Shown here in pieces: positions 17,574 to 25,825 of a stretch of DNA of 64,000 nucleotides (the stretch's first letter is position 1; the number at the start of each line of letters is the position of its first letter). The notes beneath the pieces were generated by a model that searched no databases, had not been told where the DNA came from, and saw only the letters and a program-made list of their open reading frames with translations. The stretch is from Clostridiales bacterium (GTDB lineage: Bacteria; Bacillota; Clostridia; Christensenellales; Borkfalkiaceae): the NCBI GenBank assembly GCA_015069425.1, contig SVIP01000001.1, forward strand, positions 186,001-250,000. The letters run 5' to 3'. Position numbers and translations under genes: made by a program.

Positions 17574-17576
17574 ACT

Positions 17577-18362
17577 CTAATCTATTTGCTCGTCACCAAA
17601 CTCATCCATCCATTTTTTTGCTTCTTCATAAGCAGCAAGATTCATTCCTCCTAAAGCATTGTTATGCAATATCACGCCATCAATTTGACCATTTTTTATA
17701 AGCAATCTATTACAATCAAGTTGATATTTAACAAGTTCGGGTGTTGCTGGCTTATTTAACCCAAAATTAAACAAATAGCAACCTACTAGACGCTTTTTGC
17801 CAATAGTATTTTCTAATAACCAAGCTATACTTTTATGATATTCTATTATTGTTGGTTCATTCCAAAACCAAAACGAAACGCCATCGAAAACATCTAAATA
17901 CGGAGAAACCCTCTCGTCATTACATTGTGCTTGATAGAGAACAACCCACATCTCGCATCCTATTTCGTGAATCTTATCTCTCATTTCTACAAGTTCTTCA
18001 ATGGTATAATCAAGCCAATTCATTCTATATGGCGCACCCACTGCGCCAAAAAAATCGTCAAAAACCAACCTGTCTAATTTAGTAAATTGTTTAGATAATT
18101 CAAGTGTTTTTTTCAAACAATCCGCCTTTAACTCCCCCCAATTTTCAACCGCTAAACCAACCATATTAATACCTTGCATATCTTTGCTATATTCCGAAAT
18201 ATCCATTGGATGCCCAAAAGCCACATAAAATATGTTCTTAGCCCCCATATAACGTGCTCCTTGTGCGGGCGTAACATCAAACTTGTTTTCACCCACATTG
18301 TAGTCATTGCAAGATGCTGGTGGATGCCCCCATATCCAAAATTTGTCTTTTAATTGTTTCAT
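17577..18362 (-). CDS. Uncharacterised TIM-barrel-like protein
   Basis: I do not recognise the family with certainty. The 261-residue protein has no signal peptide. It is rich in aromatic residues and short beta-strand-like stretches ending in acidic residues (LVFDDFFG at ~100; EMWVVLYQAQ; GVSFWFWNEP; DGVILHNNA), an arrangement typical of glycosidase-like TIM barrels. It is the third gene of an operon with a phosphotriesterase-like protein and a creatinase-like protein, 63 bp after the latter. A cytoplasmic hydrolase or lyase acting on a sugar derivative is possible but unproven. Confidence 0.6.
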   Translation of the reverse strand: MKQLKDKFWIWGHPPASCNDYNVGENKFDVTPAQGARYMGAKNIFYVAFGHPMDISEYSKDMQGINMVGLAVENWGELKADCLKKTLELSKQFTKLDRLVFDDFFGAVGAPYRMNWLDYTIEELVEMRDKIHEIGCEMWVVLYQAQCNDERVSPYLDVFDGVSFWFWNEPTIIEYHKSIAWLLENTIGKKRLVGCYLFNFGLNKPATPELVKYQLDCNRLLIKNGQIDGVILHNNALGGMNLAAYEEAKKWMDEFGDEQID

Positions 18363-18425
18363 TTTATTTTCTCCTTTTTTATATAAACATTATGAACTTC
18401 AATTATTCCACTTAAACGTTAAAAA

Positions 18426-19595
18426 TTAAAGGCTCCAAAACTCTTTAGGATATGCAGTAAGGTTTTCAACACCATTTTCGGTAACTCTAATAACATCTTC
18501 AATTCTTAAACCTACCTTTTTCTCGTTTGATCCCAAAAATATATCCGCACAAAATGTCATATTCTTCTTCAATCGAAAGTCTGCAGTTGTCTCTATCCAA
18601 GGCGCCTCTCCTTCCATCTGCCCATTTCCATGACATGGTCCATATAATAACCAATCGCCATATCCTTTTTCTTTAACAAACGCCTCATGCATTTTCGCAA
18701 CATCACTAGCCTTAACACCTTCTTTAATCGTACTAAGCACATAGTCTTGAATCTTATACGCTGTATCGATAAGCTTTCTTTGTTCGTCTGTCATTTTCCC
18801 AAAAACCACAGGCCTACCAATACTAGATGCATAGCCAGCAACTCTCGCTCCTATTTGTAAAAATGTCAAATCTCCCTTTTCTATCTTTTTGTGACGTGGC
18901 CTACTTATTGCTTGATTAGATCCTTCGCCAGTAATAACCCATAATGGATAGGATTCTCTCTCCGCTCCTAACTCATGCATTTTACCTAAAGCAAGTCCAA
19001 CCACTTGACACTCTGTCATTCCAACTTTTATATTTTCCAAAACATAATCAAATGTCTGCTTAGTAATAAGTGCGGCACTTCTCATACAGTTTAATTCATT
19101 TTCTGTTTTTATCATGCGTAATTCCGCAATGAGTGCGTCCGCTTTCTCAATCTTGACACCAAATTTTGAAATAGATTGACTAAGTGCTTCATAAACACCT
19201 ATTGTCATAAGCGGTAATCCTGCGACACCAACTCGATTTACATTTTTTATACCGACCTCTTCAAAAACTGATTCAAAGGTATCGAGTTTTTTCCCTGGAT
19301 ATTCTGGCTCTGACGATTCTCTAAACGCTTTTAACAAACGTATATTCTTTATCTTAGATCTATCTGTGGCGTACGTAAGACTTTCTGGCCCTATAAGCAA
19401 ATATGGATTGCCCGTTTGAGGTATTAATACACCTGCTGTTTCAAAAGATGGCCAATAATCAGAAAAGTAGCGCACATATTGCGGTTCTGCCTCGTTTCCG
19501 TAACACAATATAAAATCATAGCCTTCACGAGCCATTAACGCTTGCGCTTTTACTATTCTTTCCTTAAACTCATAATCTGGTATTGACATTATCAT
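18426..19595 (-). CDS. Creatinase-like M24 family protein lacking metal aspartates
   Basis: The protein has the two-domain M24 layout: a creatinase N-terminal domain (~1-160) and a pita-bread domain (~165-385). His322 (CHGNG) and Glu366 (RIEDVIRVTENG) are kept. The two aspartates that normally bind metal are replaced: Gln247 in TFLQIGA and Ser257/258 in YASSIGRP. The third acidic position is Asp351. This pattern resembles metal-independent creatinase rather than Xaa-Pro peptidases. GGAGGAG precedes the start. It follows the phosphotriesterase-like gene by five bp. Confidence 0.8.
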   Translation of the reverse strand: MIMSIPDYEFKERIVKAQALMAREGYDFILCYGNEAEPQYVRYFSDYWPSFETAGVLIPQTGNPYLLIGPESLTYATDRSKIKNIRLLKAFRESSEPEYPGKKLDTFESVFEEVGIKNVNRVGVAGLPLMTIGVYEALSQSISKFGVKIEKADALIAELRMIKTENELNCMRSAALITKQTFDYVLENIKVGMTECQVVGLALGKMHELGAERESYPLWVITGEGSNQAISRPRHKKIEKGDLTFLQIGARVAGYASSIGRPVVFGKMTDEQRKLIDTAYKIQDYVLSTIKEGVKASDVAKMHEAFVKEKGYGDWLLYGPCHGNGQMEGEAPWIETTADFRLKKNMTFCADIFLGSNEKKVGLRIEDVIRVTENGVENLTAYPKEFWSL

Positions 19596-19600
19596 ATTGT

Positions 19601-20659
19601 TTATTCTCCTCCAAAAAGATATTTTTTAGGATTTTCTTTTATTATCCTATTAATTACAGATTGTGTTATCCCTATTTCATCTAGCATAGGTAATATATTT
19701 TTTAACACATGGTCATAACCATAACCACCATAAGTTTTTAACAAATTTTTCAAACACACATCACAACTTAAAAGTAATTGTTTTTCATACCCCTCAGAGA
19801 CCAACTTCTTGATGAGCTGAACCCTCTCTATATCTGAAACGAATAATCCGTATCCAGAATTTCGCACTTCCCTTCTAACGTGATATTCTTTGCCAAAATT
19901 ATCGAATTCAATATAAACTCCTTTATCTAAAAGTTTATATATATAATCTAAATTATTTTCTACATCTATATGACTAATACATATTGATTTCGAATTTACA
20001 CCTGCACTAAGTAAAATGTCGGTTGATTCAATTCCATTAGTTGTCCAAGGATTAATATGGACATTTATAGGAGCACCCGTCTTATGATGCGCAATTGCGC
20101 TTGCACGTAAAACCTTTCGTTCATCATCATTAAAAAATTCACTTATTCCAATTTCCCCAATAACTCCTGCTTTTATGCCTGTACTTTCTATCCCAACAGT
20201 TAATTCTTTTACAAAATCAGCAGACATTTCTTCTTCACTTTGCAATTTCACCTTCGGAGCATGAGTACTACTTACGTAATAACCTGTCCCCATAATAATG
20301 TTCACACCAGTTTCTTCAGACATCTTCCTAAGTTTTAATGGATCACGCCCTATACCTGGTAATGTCAAATCTACAACCGTTCCGCCGCCTGCACGCTTAA
20401 AAAAAGATATCTCTTCTTTTTGAACATCATAATCCTCATATATAAGATTATCTTTTAAAGCATACGGATCTAAATTTAATGTGCCTAGGTTTTTTATGCT
20501 AACTTTCTCACTTTCGGGATGTTCAACATTATACACCGAATGTTTATCAAAAAACGCCGTTAAATTTATAAATACGTGTTCATGTGGGGCTACCACTCCT
20601 AGCTCATCGGCTGTTTTTTCACCTAATACTGTATTGATCTTTTTTTCACCAAAATTCAT
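19601..20659 (-). CDS. Phosphotriesterase-related metal hydrolase
   Basis: The protein opens with APHEHVF (the H-x-H metal pair, ~25-28). It continues with VVDLTLPGIGRDP, the bridging acid region VIGEIGIS (~170), and His in NVHINPW and ISHIDVEN. The final metal Asp is in LLSCDV. This is the full ligand set of the phosphotriesterase-like lactonase/esterase family. The start follows GGAGAAAA. It heads a three-gene operon whose promoter is back-to-back with an AraC gene. The natural substrate is probably a lactone or ester; phosphotriester activity should not be assumed. Confidence 0.85.
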   Translation of the reverse strand: MNFGEKKINTVLGEKTADELGVVAPHEHVFINLTAFFDKHSVYNVEHPESEKVSIKNLGTLNLDPYALKDNLIYEDYDVQKEEISFFKRAGGGTVVDLTLPGIGRDPLKLRKMSEETGVNIIMGTGYYVSSTHAPKVKLQSEEEMSADFVKELTVGIESTGIKAGVIGEIGISEFFNDDERKVLRASAIAHHKTGAPINVHINPWTTNGIESTDILLSAGVNSKSICISHIDVENNLDYIYKLLDKGVYIEFDNFGKEYHVRREVRNSGYGLFVSDIERVQLIKKLVSEGYEKQLLLSCDVCLKNLLKTYGGYGYDHVLKNILPMLDEIGITQSVINRIIKENPKKYLFGGE

Positions 20660-20701
20660 TTTATTTTCTCCGCGCTCTTTTTGTACCGATCTTACTTTTA
20701 A

Positions 20702-20730
20702 ATTATAGTAGGGTTATAATATAAAAGCAA
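20702..20730 (-). promoter_or_regulatory. Promoter of 20659-to-17577 operon
   Basis: On the minus strand TTGCTT (20730-20725), 17 bp and TATAAT (20707-20702) precede the GGAGA and the ATG at 20659. Confidence 0.65.
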
Positions 20731-20793
20731 TACCAAAAACAATCGTATAGTTGCAAAAAATAAACACATTTATAATGTAAAAAATAAATATGA

Positions 20794-20822
20794 TTGACAA
20801 AAACACGATAATGATTTACAAT
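20794..20822 (+). promoter_or_regulatory. Promoter of AraC gene at 20829 (leaderless arrangement)
   Basis: TTGACA (20794-20799), 17 bp and TACAAT (20817-20822) are followed only six bases later by the ATG at 20829, so transcription should begin at or near the start codon. No ribosome site is present. Confidence 0.7.
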
Positions 20823-20828
20823 TAATAT

Positions 20829-21578
20829 ATGAAAGTTATTAATATTTCTCGAGCCGATGAAGGTTATACTCATAAAAATTGGTTCTACAAAAACATTTAT
20901 GTAAATTTCTCAATGATATATTATATAATTGATGGTACGGCATATTATAATGATGAGAAAGGAACTATATTATTAAAGAAAAACCACATATATATCTTCC
21001 CAGTTAAAAAAACGTTTACGCTTTACGATAATCCAAACAATCAACTTTATCATACTTACATACACGCCACAACATCTCCCTCTATTAATTCTCTTATTGA
21101 AATAGATGTAGAAAATACACCATTTTTAAAAGATACTATTTCTCTTTTACGAAAATATATTTCAACAGCTGATTATAATCTAGTTGCAAACTTTGTAAAC
21201 CTAATTTTATATTATATTTTTACTGAAAAAGCAATCGAATCCAACACGAAAAATCCTATTGCAATTGAACTAAAAAAATATATCGATGAAAATATAAATA
21301 AAAAAATAAATTTGGAAAATTTAAATAAAAAATTCTCATATTCTAAAGCACATTTAAATAGGATTTTTAAAAAAAATTTTAACAAATCACCTATAGAATA
21401 TTACAACGATAAAAGGCTTGAATTATCTATAAAATATTTACTTGAAAATAAAAGCAGTAAAGATATAAGCATTATGCTTAATTATGCAACGCCAGCGGCT
21501 TATAGTAATGCTTTTAAAATGAAGTATGGCCTTTCCCCATGCAGATACATGGAGACTATTGAAAAGATAAATAATTAA
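20829..21578 (+). CDS. AraC-family transcriptional regulator
   Basis: The 249-residue protein has an N-terminal cupin-like half (with YYIIDGTAYYNDEKGTILL) and a C-terminal AraC DNA-binding domain (~150-245) with NRIFKKNFNKSPIEYYNDKR and YATPAAYSNAFKMKYGLSP. It is divergent from the phosphotriesterase/creatinase-like operon and likely controls it. The start codon sits at the predicted transcription start, with no Shine-Dalgarno. Codon use is very AT-rich, like its neighbours. Confidence 0.9.
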   Translation: MKVINISRADEGYTHKNWFYKNIYVNFSMIYYIIDGTAYYNDEKGTILLKKNHIYIFPVKKTFTLYDNPNNQLYHTYIHATTSPSINSLIEIDVENTPFLKDTISLLRKYISTADYNLVANFVNLILYYIFTEKAIESNTKNPIAIELKKYIDENINKKINLENLNKKFSYSKAHLNRIFKKNFNKSPIEYYNDKRLELSIKYLLENKSSKDISIMLNYATPAAYSNAFKMKYGLSPCRYMETIEKINN

Positions 21579-21628
21579 TTAAAAAATAAACGTTGTGTTT
21601 ATTGCCAACTAATTTAAATTTCCCACAT

Positions 21629-21676
21629 AAAAGATTAACCAGCAATACCTTACAAGGTATTGCTGGTTAATCTTTT
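21629..21676. terminator. Bidirectional intrinsic terminator
   Basis: A 22-bp perfect stem with an A-run before and a T-run after (starting AAAAGATTAACCAGC) separates the convergent AraC gene and the ten-gene operon. Its 3' arm reaches the stop of the SGNH gene. Confidence 0.9.
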
Positions 21677-22298
21677 ATTGAAAGTGTTTATTGTAAAGTT
21701 TCATCCATTCGTCTGCAATAAGTCTAGCCCCTGCAACATCAGGATGGACACCGTCGTATAAATAATTTTTAGGAGAAGTTTTTTCTGCCACTTGGTCGAA
21801 TTTCTCTTGTAAAGGTAAAAATTCAAGTGAATATTTTTCCGCAAGTGATCTAATCGCTTTTGCGTATTCTTTAACCTCTAAAAATCTTTCGTAATTCTTT
21901 TCCGTTGCTATCCCTTTTAACACAAATGGTTCACAAATAATTATTTTTAAATTGGGCAACTCTTTTAGCGTATCCGAGATAAGCATATCATAAACCTTTA
22001 TAAATCTTTCAAGATCTACACCGTTTTGCCTATCAATTTCATGCCAAATATCGTTTACACCAACTAAAATATTTAACACGTCTGGTTTAAGATTCCAAAC
22101 GTCTCTTTTTACTCTAGCGTAAAGGTCAACAATTCTGTTTCCACCTATACCACGGTTTATTATTTCTACAGAGGGATCTTTGCTTTTTATATCTCCAGCG
22201 ACGTAAAAAACAAATCCATTACCTAAGCCAAAAACATCGTCTGTTTCATAGTTTCTACACATCTCAGTTATTGAGTCACCAAAAAATAATATTTTCAT
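21675..22298 (-). CDS. SGNH/GDSL-family hydrolase (carbohydrate esterase-like)
   Basis: All four SGNH blocks are visible: Ser9 in FGDSITE, Gly in GIGGNR (~51-55), Asn82 in GVNDIW, and Asp182/His185 in DGVHPD. The length of 207 residues is typical for cytoplasmic SGNH esterases acting on acetylated sugars, and no signal peptide is present. It is the last gene of the ten-gene glycan operon, so it may remove O-acetyl groups from imported sugars. A fragment of its C-terminus is duplicated at 17380-17460. Confidence 0.9.
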   Translation of the reverse strand: MKILFFGDSITEMCRNYETDDVFGLGNGFVFYVAGDIKSKDPSVEIINRGIGGNRIVDLYARVKRDVWNLKPDVLNILVGVNDIWHEIDRQNGVDLERFIKVYDMLISDTLKELPNLKIIICEPFVLKGIATEKNYERFLEVKEYAKAIRSLAEKYSLEFLPLQEKFDQVAEKTSPKNYLYDGVHPDVAGARLIADEWMKLYNKHFQ

Positions 22299-22335
22299 TT
22301 AACATTTTCTCCTTTTTATTTATTTACAATAATTA

Positions 22336-23211
22336 TTAAATCACGAATAATGTTGTTGCAACAACAGAAATTACAATTTGCAAAATAGTACATTTATCCA
22401 ACTTTTCTTTGAATATCGCTAAAGCCAATATAGGCGTAAAAAATAAAGAGCCACCAGTAATTAACGGATAAACTAAAGATGCATTTTCAGTAACCGCACA
22501 GAACAACTGCAAAACAGTTGCAACACAATGTACTATAGCATAAGCAGAACTACAAACAATACTTTTTTTATTTAAAAGTCCCCTAAAACTATTTCCAGTC
22601 CGGACAGTAAAGAGCATTAATAGTCCAAAAAAAGTTCTAAACATATATTTAATTGTCAGCATATCTAATGTGCCCACGCTATTAGGATTAATTTGATGCA
22701 ACTTACCCACCGTAGCATTTGCGCCATTTAATGCAAAAACTAAAACACATAAAATAATAAATAATGCATTTACTTTATTTTCAGACTTGTCTTTTTTCTT
22801 AAATAGTGGTAAAAACAAGGCAAACATAAGTAAAAATAAAGCCAATGCACTGGCTAAATTTATTTCCTCATTTAAAAAGAAAACGCCAACCATAAACGGA
22901 ACTACTGTTCCACCCGACATATTAAACAAAGTTAGTATTGCAAGCGACCCAATAGAAATTGCTTTTATAGAAACAACATTTGCTATAATATATAAAAGAG
23001 CCAACAAGAATGCACACAAAATTGAAACAAATGAAAAACTTATTTGAAAGCCATTTACAATAAACAACATTAAAAACATTACTAAACCAGTAATAAATAT
23101 AAAATGAACTGTAGATTTGTATGTAGACCCGATATATCTTTCATATGATTTCGTGAAAATAAATTCCGAAGAAAACAAAAAGCCAGATACAAGTAGTAAA
23201 AAATTATTCAT
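22336..23211 (-). CDS. DMT-superfamily membrane transporter
   Basis: The 291-residue protein is hydrophobic throughout, with about ten membrane segments and the inverted-half layout of the EamA/DMT superfamily (GGTVVPFMVGVFFLNEE in one half, LVYPLITGGSLFFTP in the other). AAAGGG precedes the start. It sits between the aldose epimerase and the esterase genes of the ten-gene operon, where it may import a monosaccharide or export a product. It is the only transporter in that operon. Confidence 0.82.
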   Translation of the reverse strand: MNNFLLLVSGFLFSSEFIFTKSYERYIGSTYKSTVHFIFITGLVMFLMLFIVNGFQISFSFVSILCAFLLALLYIIANVVSIKAISIGSLAILTLFNMSGGTVVPFMVGVFFLNEEINLASALALFLLMFALFLPLFKKKDKSENKVNALFIILCVLVFALNGANATVGKLHQINPNSVGTLDMLTIKYMFRTFFGLLMLFTVRTGNSFRGLLNKKSIVCSSAYAIVHCVATVLQLFCAVTENASLVYPLITGGSLFFTPILALAIFKEKLDKCTILQIVISVVATTLFVI

Positions 23212-23229
23212 ATAAAAAACCCTTTCATA

Positions 23230-24111
23230 TTACTCGTTAAAAGTTAATTCTATAAAAGTTTCATACTCACTGTTTGTTTGCAAATTAATAATATCTCTTT
23301 TTGTTTCCAATTTATCAACAATACCATCGTAAGATGGAATACCATGCCATGGTTCAATACATAAAAAAGGGGCTTCAGTATTAAGCGTATGCCATAAAAC
23401 TAAATGCTCTACGTCTTTATAGGATAAATTTATATACCGTTTAGTCTTGTTACATTTTAGCGTAACGTCAGTTCCTATATTACTTAAAACAATAGAATTG
23501 CTTTCAAATAATTTGTGACTCAACGGCAAGTATCTGTTCTCTTGTAAATCGTATGGAACTTCAACGCCTGAACATAAACCATTAGACGAACCAAGTTCCC
23601 TAATAAGATTTTGTTCTTTGATAAAATCTATATAATGCTCATCAAATTTAGCATCATCGCACAATGGGATATTAAATCCATAATGCACACCAAAAGAAAA
23701 GTATAAATTTTCTATTCCTTTATTTTCGATCTCAATTTCTTGTTTTAACTTAGCATCAATAAGAGTATATTTAATTCTCAAACAAAACCAAAAGGGATAA
23801 ATAGATAAAGTTTGTTCATTAGTTTTCAATTCAAAAACAATTGAATTATCTTCTTTATTAACCACGTCAAACATCATGTTTTTTGCAAAACCATGAATCC
23901 CCATCTTATATTCTTTTCCGTTATATGTATACTTTCCCTCATAAAGCCTACCACATATCGGAAAAAGATTGTACGCCCTTCCGGACCAAAATTCGGGGTT
24001 TCCTTGCCATAAATATTCAAACTTAGTTGTCTTACCATAGATTGATTGCAATTCTGCCCCCAAATCAGATATATCTACTCTTAAATTTTTATTTTCAATA
24101 CGATAATTCAT
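23230..24111 (-). CDS. Aldose 1-epimerase family protein (LacX-like)
   Basis: The 293-residue beta-rich protein matches the aldose-epimerase/LacX layout: an early AELQSIYG, a WQGNPEFWSGRAYNLFPICG segment, His in GIHGFAKN (~76) and FGVHYGFN (~152), and ending CIEPWHGIP. It probably interconverts sugar anomers in the cytoplasm, consistent with release of galactose or hexoses by the operon's glycosidases. It lies 30 bp after the deacetylase gene. The exact sugar is not certain, and this subgroup differs from classical GalM. Confidence 0.85.
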   Translation of the reverse strand: MNYRIENKNLRVDISDLGAELQSIYGKTTKFEYLWQGNPEFWSGRAYNLFPICGRLYEGKYTYNGKEYKMGIHGFAKNMMFDVVNKEDNSIVFELKTNEQTLSIYPFWFCLRIKYTLIDAKLKQEIEIENKGIENLYFSFGVHYGFNIPLCDDAKFDEHYIDFIKEQNLIRELGSSNGLCSGVEVPYDLQENRYLPLSHKLFESNSIVLSNIGTDVTLKCNKTKRYINLSYKDVEHLVLWHTLNTEAPFLCIEPWHGIPSYDGIVDKLETKRDIINLQTNSEYETFIELTFNE

Positions 24112-24141
24112 TGACTTTAACCCTATTATTCGTTATAAAAA

Positions 24142-25002
24142 TTATTTTAAATACACTGTTTCCCCAGATTTAAGCAAAAATTGATTGCCGTAATAATCAA
24201 TATAAATTTGTGTTGAAGTTGGATTATACACATAATTCTCACAACATCCCCAAATTAAGCTATCATACGCATGAACGTATTCATAAATCTGTCCATTAGT
24301 TGCATACCAAATATTTTCTTTACCACCTATAAATTTTGCAAACCTTTCAAAGACGTGCCAATTATTGAATATTTCAAATTCATAACTATGTCCCCAAACA
24401 AAAAACACTTTGGGTTGACATCTACGCGCTTCATCATTACTTTTTACAAACTTTTTTGCAAGCTGTATTAAACTTGGCTCTGAATGGTGACAAGTAGGAT
24501 TCCAGCATAAAAAATCTACTGGTAGTTCAAAATTATTAGTCGGCAAAACAGTTCTTGAATACTTTATTCCGTGGTTAATCAATACCTTTTTAATATCGTC
24601 GTTATAACTGCCAAAAGGGTATGCACAGCCTATAATCATTTTATTAAAAATTTTTTCTAACTTAATTCTGTCTGTCTTAATTTCTTTAATTAGTTCAACA
24701 AAATTTATATTTGCCCAATGCGCGTGTTTATGGCCATGAATTGCTATTTCAAAATCAGCATATAGAGACAAGGCATCATCAACACTCATTCTTTCAATAA
24801 TGAAATTATCATTTTTAAACTTTTTAGAAAATAAACCTGAATTTAGATTAAAAGTTCCCTTCAATCCGTTTTCATTCATAATTTCGACTAATTTTCTATC
24901 GCCTTTAACACCATCGTCATAACTAATAGTTACAGCCTTTGATTTAAAACCAGGAAATCTCAAATAAACTCTTTTCACAACAAAATTCCTTTCTCCACTC
25001 AT
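24142..25002 (-). CDS. Polysaccharide deacetylase family protein
   Basis: The catalytic NodB-type motifs are present: TISYDDG (~25-31, Asp-Asp) and HGHKHAHW (~95, metal His pair), followed by CAYPFGSYND (~140). No signal peptide is present, so this acts inside the cell on a soluble N- or O-acetylated sugar rather than on cell-wall polymer. The ATG overlaps the TAA stop of the upstream gene (TAATG), suggesting coupling; a GTG at 24978 with AAAGGA upstream is an alternative start that removes eight residues. It is part of the ten-gene glycan operon. Confidence 0.85.
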   Translation of the reverse strand: MSGERNFVVKRVYLRFPGFKSKAVTISYDDGVKGDRKLVEIMNENGLKGTFNLNSGLFSKKFKNDNFIIERMSVDDALSLYADFEIAIHGHKHAHWANINFVELIKEIKTDRIKLEKIFNKMIIGCAYPFGSYNDDIKKVLINHGIKYSRTVLPTNNFELPVDFLCWNPTCHHSEPSLIQLAKKFVKSNDEARRCQPKVFFVWGHSYEFEIFNNWHVFERFAKFIGGKENIWYATNGQIYEYVHAYDSLIWGCCENYVYNPTSTQIYIDYYGNQFLLKSGETVYLK

Positions 25003-25799
25003 TAGATAAACTCAAAAAATTCACCGCAATCAACGTAATCGACTTGGAGATTATTAAACTTGTTCGCTAAAAATTCTGCAAAATATTTCATTCCCAAAAA
25101 TTCAGACGAATAATGCCCTAATGCGATTATATTTTTGTTTAGACCTAATGCTTTAGCATCTGCACAGTACGAACCGCTTGGCAAGTCATATACTTCACCG
25201 CAAATATACAGTTCACACTCAGTTTTAGAAAGTGAATTATAATCAGTTAAACACTGCCCTAAGCCAAAATGAATACATCTAACTTTATTGTTAATATCCC
25301 CAAAAAACCTTACTTTTTCCAACTTTAATTTTTGCTTAATTTCCGAAATAATATATTTAATAGATAATGAATCTTTTAACATTATACCTTTCGAACCGAA
25401 AGAGAGCATATAGCAGTCATCGGCATTAAATCCTAACTCAACTTCATTTAAAAAACCCTTTAAAATAATATCGGGAAAAACATAATGTGCTACATCGTGG
25501 AATCTATAAATTAATATATCTGATTTTTTTAGCAAATCATTTTTTCTTAAAGCAATTTCATCTTGAAGTAAATCTATATATTTAGGTTCGTGATAAAAAG
25601 CACCCTCATGAACGATTATCATATCAACGTTTTCTTCAATACATTTATTCATAACGTCAATAGTTAATAAAAATACCGATGCAACTTTTTTTACTATTTT
25701 TTTAGGATTACCATTTAAAATTATGTCCCTTTGTATACTTTTATCAGTTAAACCAATCAAAAAATTAATAATGTCTTCCCCAGTAATATTATTACACAT
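25002..25799 (-). CDS. Nif3-like (DUF34) dinuclear metal-site protein
   Basis: The 265-residue protein has the Nif3/YbgI layout: a first metal motif near IIVHEGAFYHEP (~62-72) and a second near ALGHYSSE (~228), with the family's GE- and CG-rich end (YVDCGEFFEF). These proteins form hexamers with a two-metal site, and their biochemical role is undefined. Here it is embedded in the glycan operon between GH36 and the deacetylase, with a TAATG overlap to the latter, which suggests a metal-dependent hydrolase role on sugar or nucleotide compounds. That is inference. Confidence 0.78.
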   Translation of the reverse strand: MCNNITGEDIINFLIGLTDKSIQRDIILNGNPKKIVKKVASVFLLTIDVMNKCIEENVDMIIVHEGAFYHEPKYIDLLQDEIALRKNDLLKKSDILIYRFHDVAHYVFPDIILKGFLNEVELGFNADDCYMLSFGSKGIMLKDSLSIKYIISEIKQKLKLEKVRFFGDINNKVRCIHFGLGQCLTDYNSLSKTECELYICGEVYDLPSGSYCADAKALGLNKNIIALGHYSSEFLGMKYFAEFLANKFNNLQVDYVDCGEFFEFI

Positions 25800-25825
25800 A
25801 TCTAGACTCCAAAAATAATTAGATT

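Larger units (their letters stand above)
17131..17576. other. Gene-poor scar region of about 450 bp
   Basis: This stretch holds no intact gene. It contains a tRNA-Ser-like 3' end (17293-17317), a strong terminator hairpin (17321-17366) and a truncated SGNH hydrolase fragment (17380-17573). It looks like the residue of one or more past recombination or insertion events. Confidence 0.6.
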
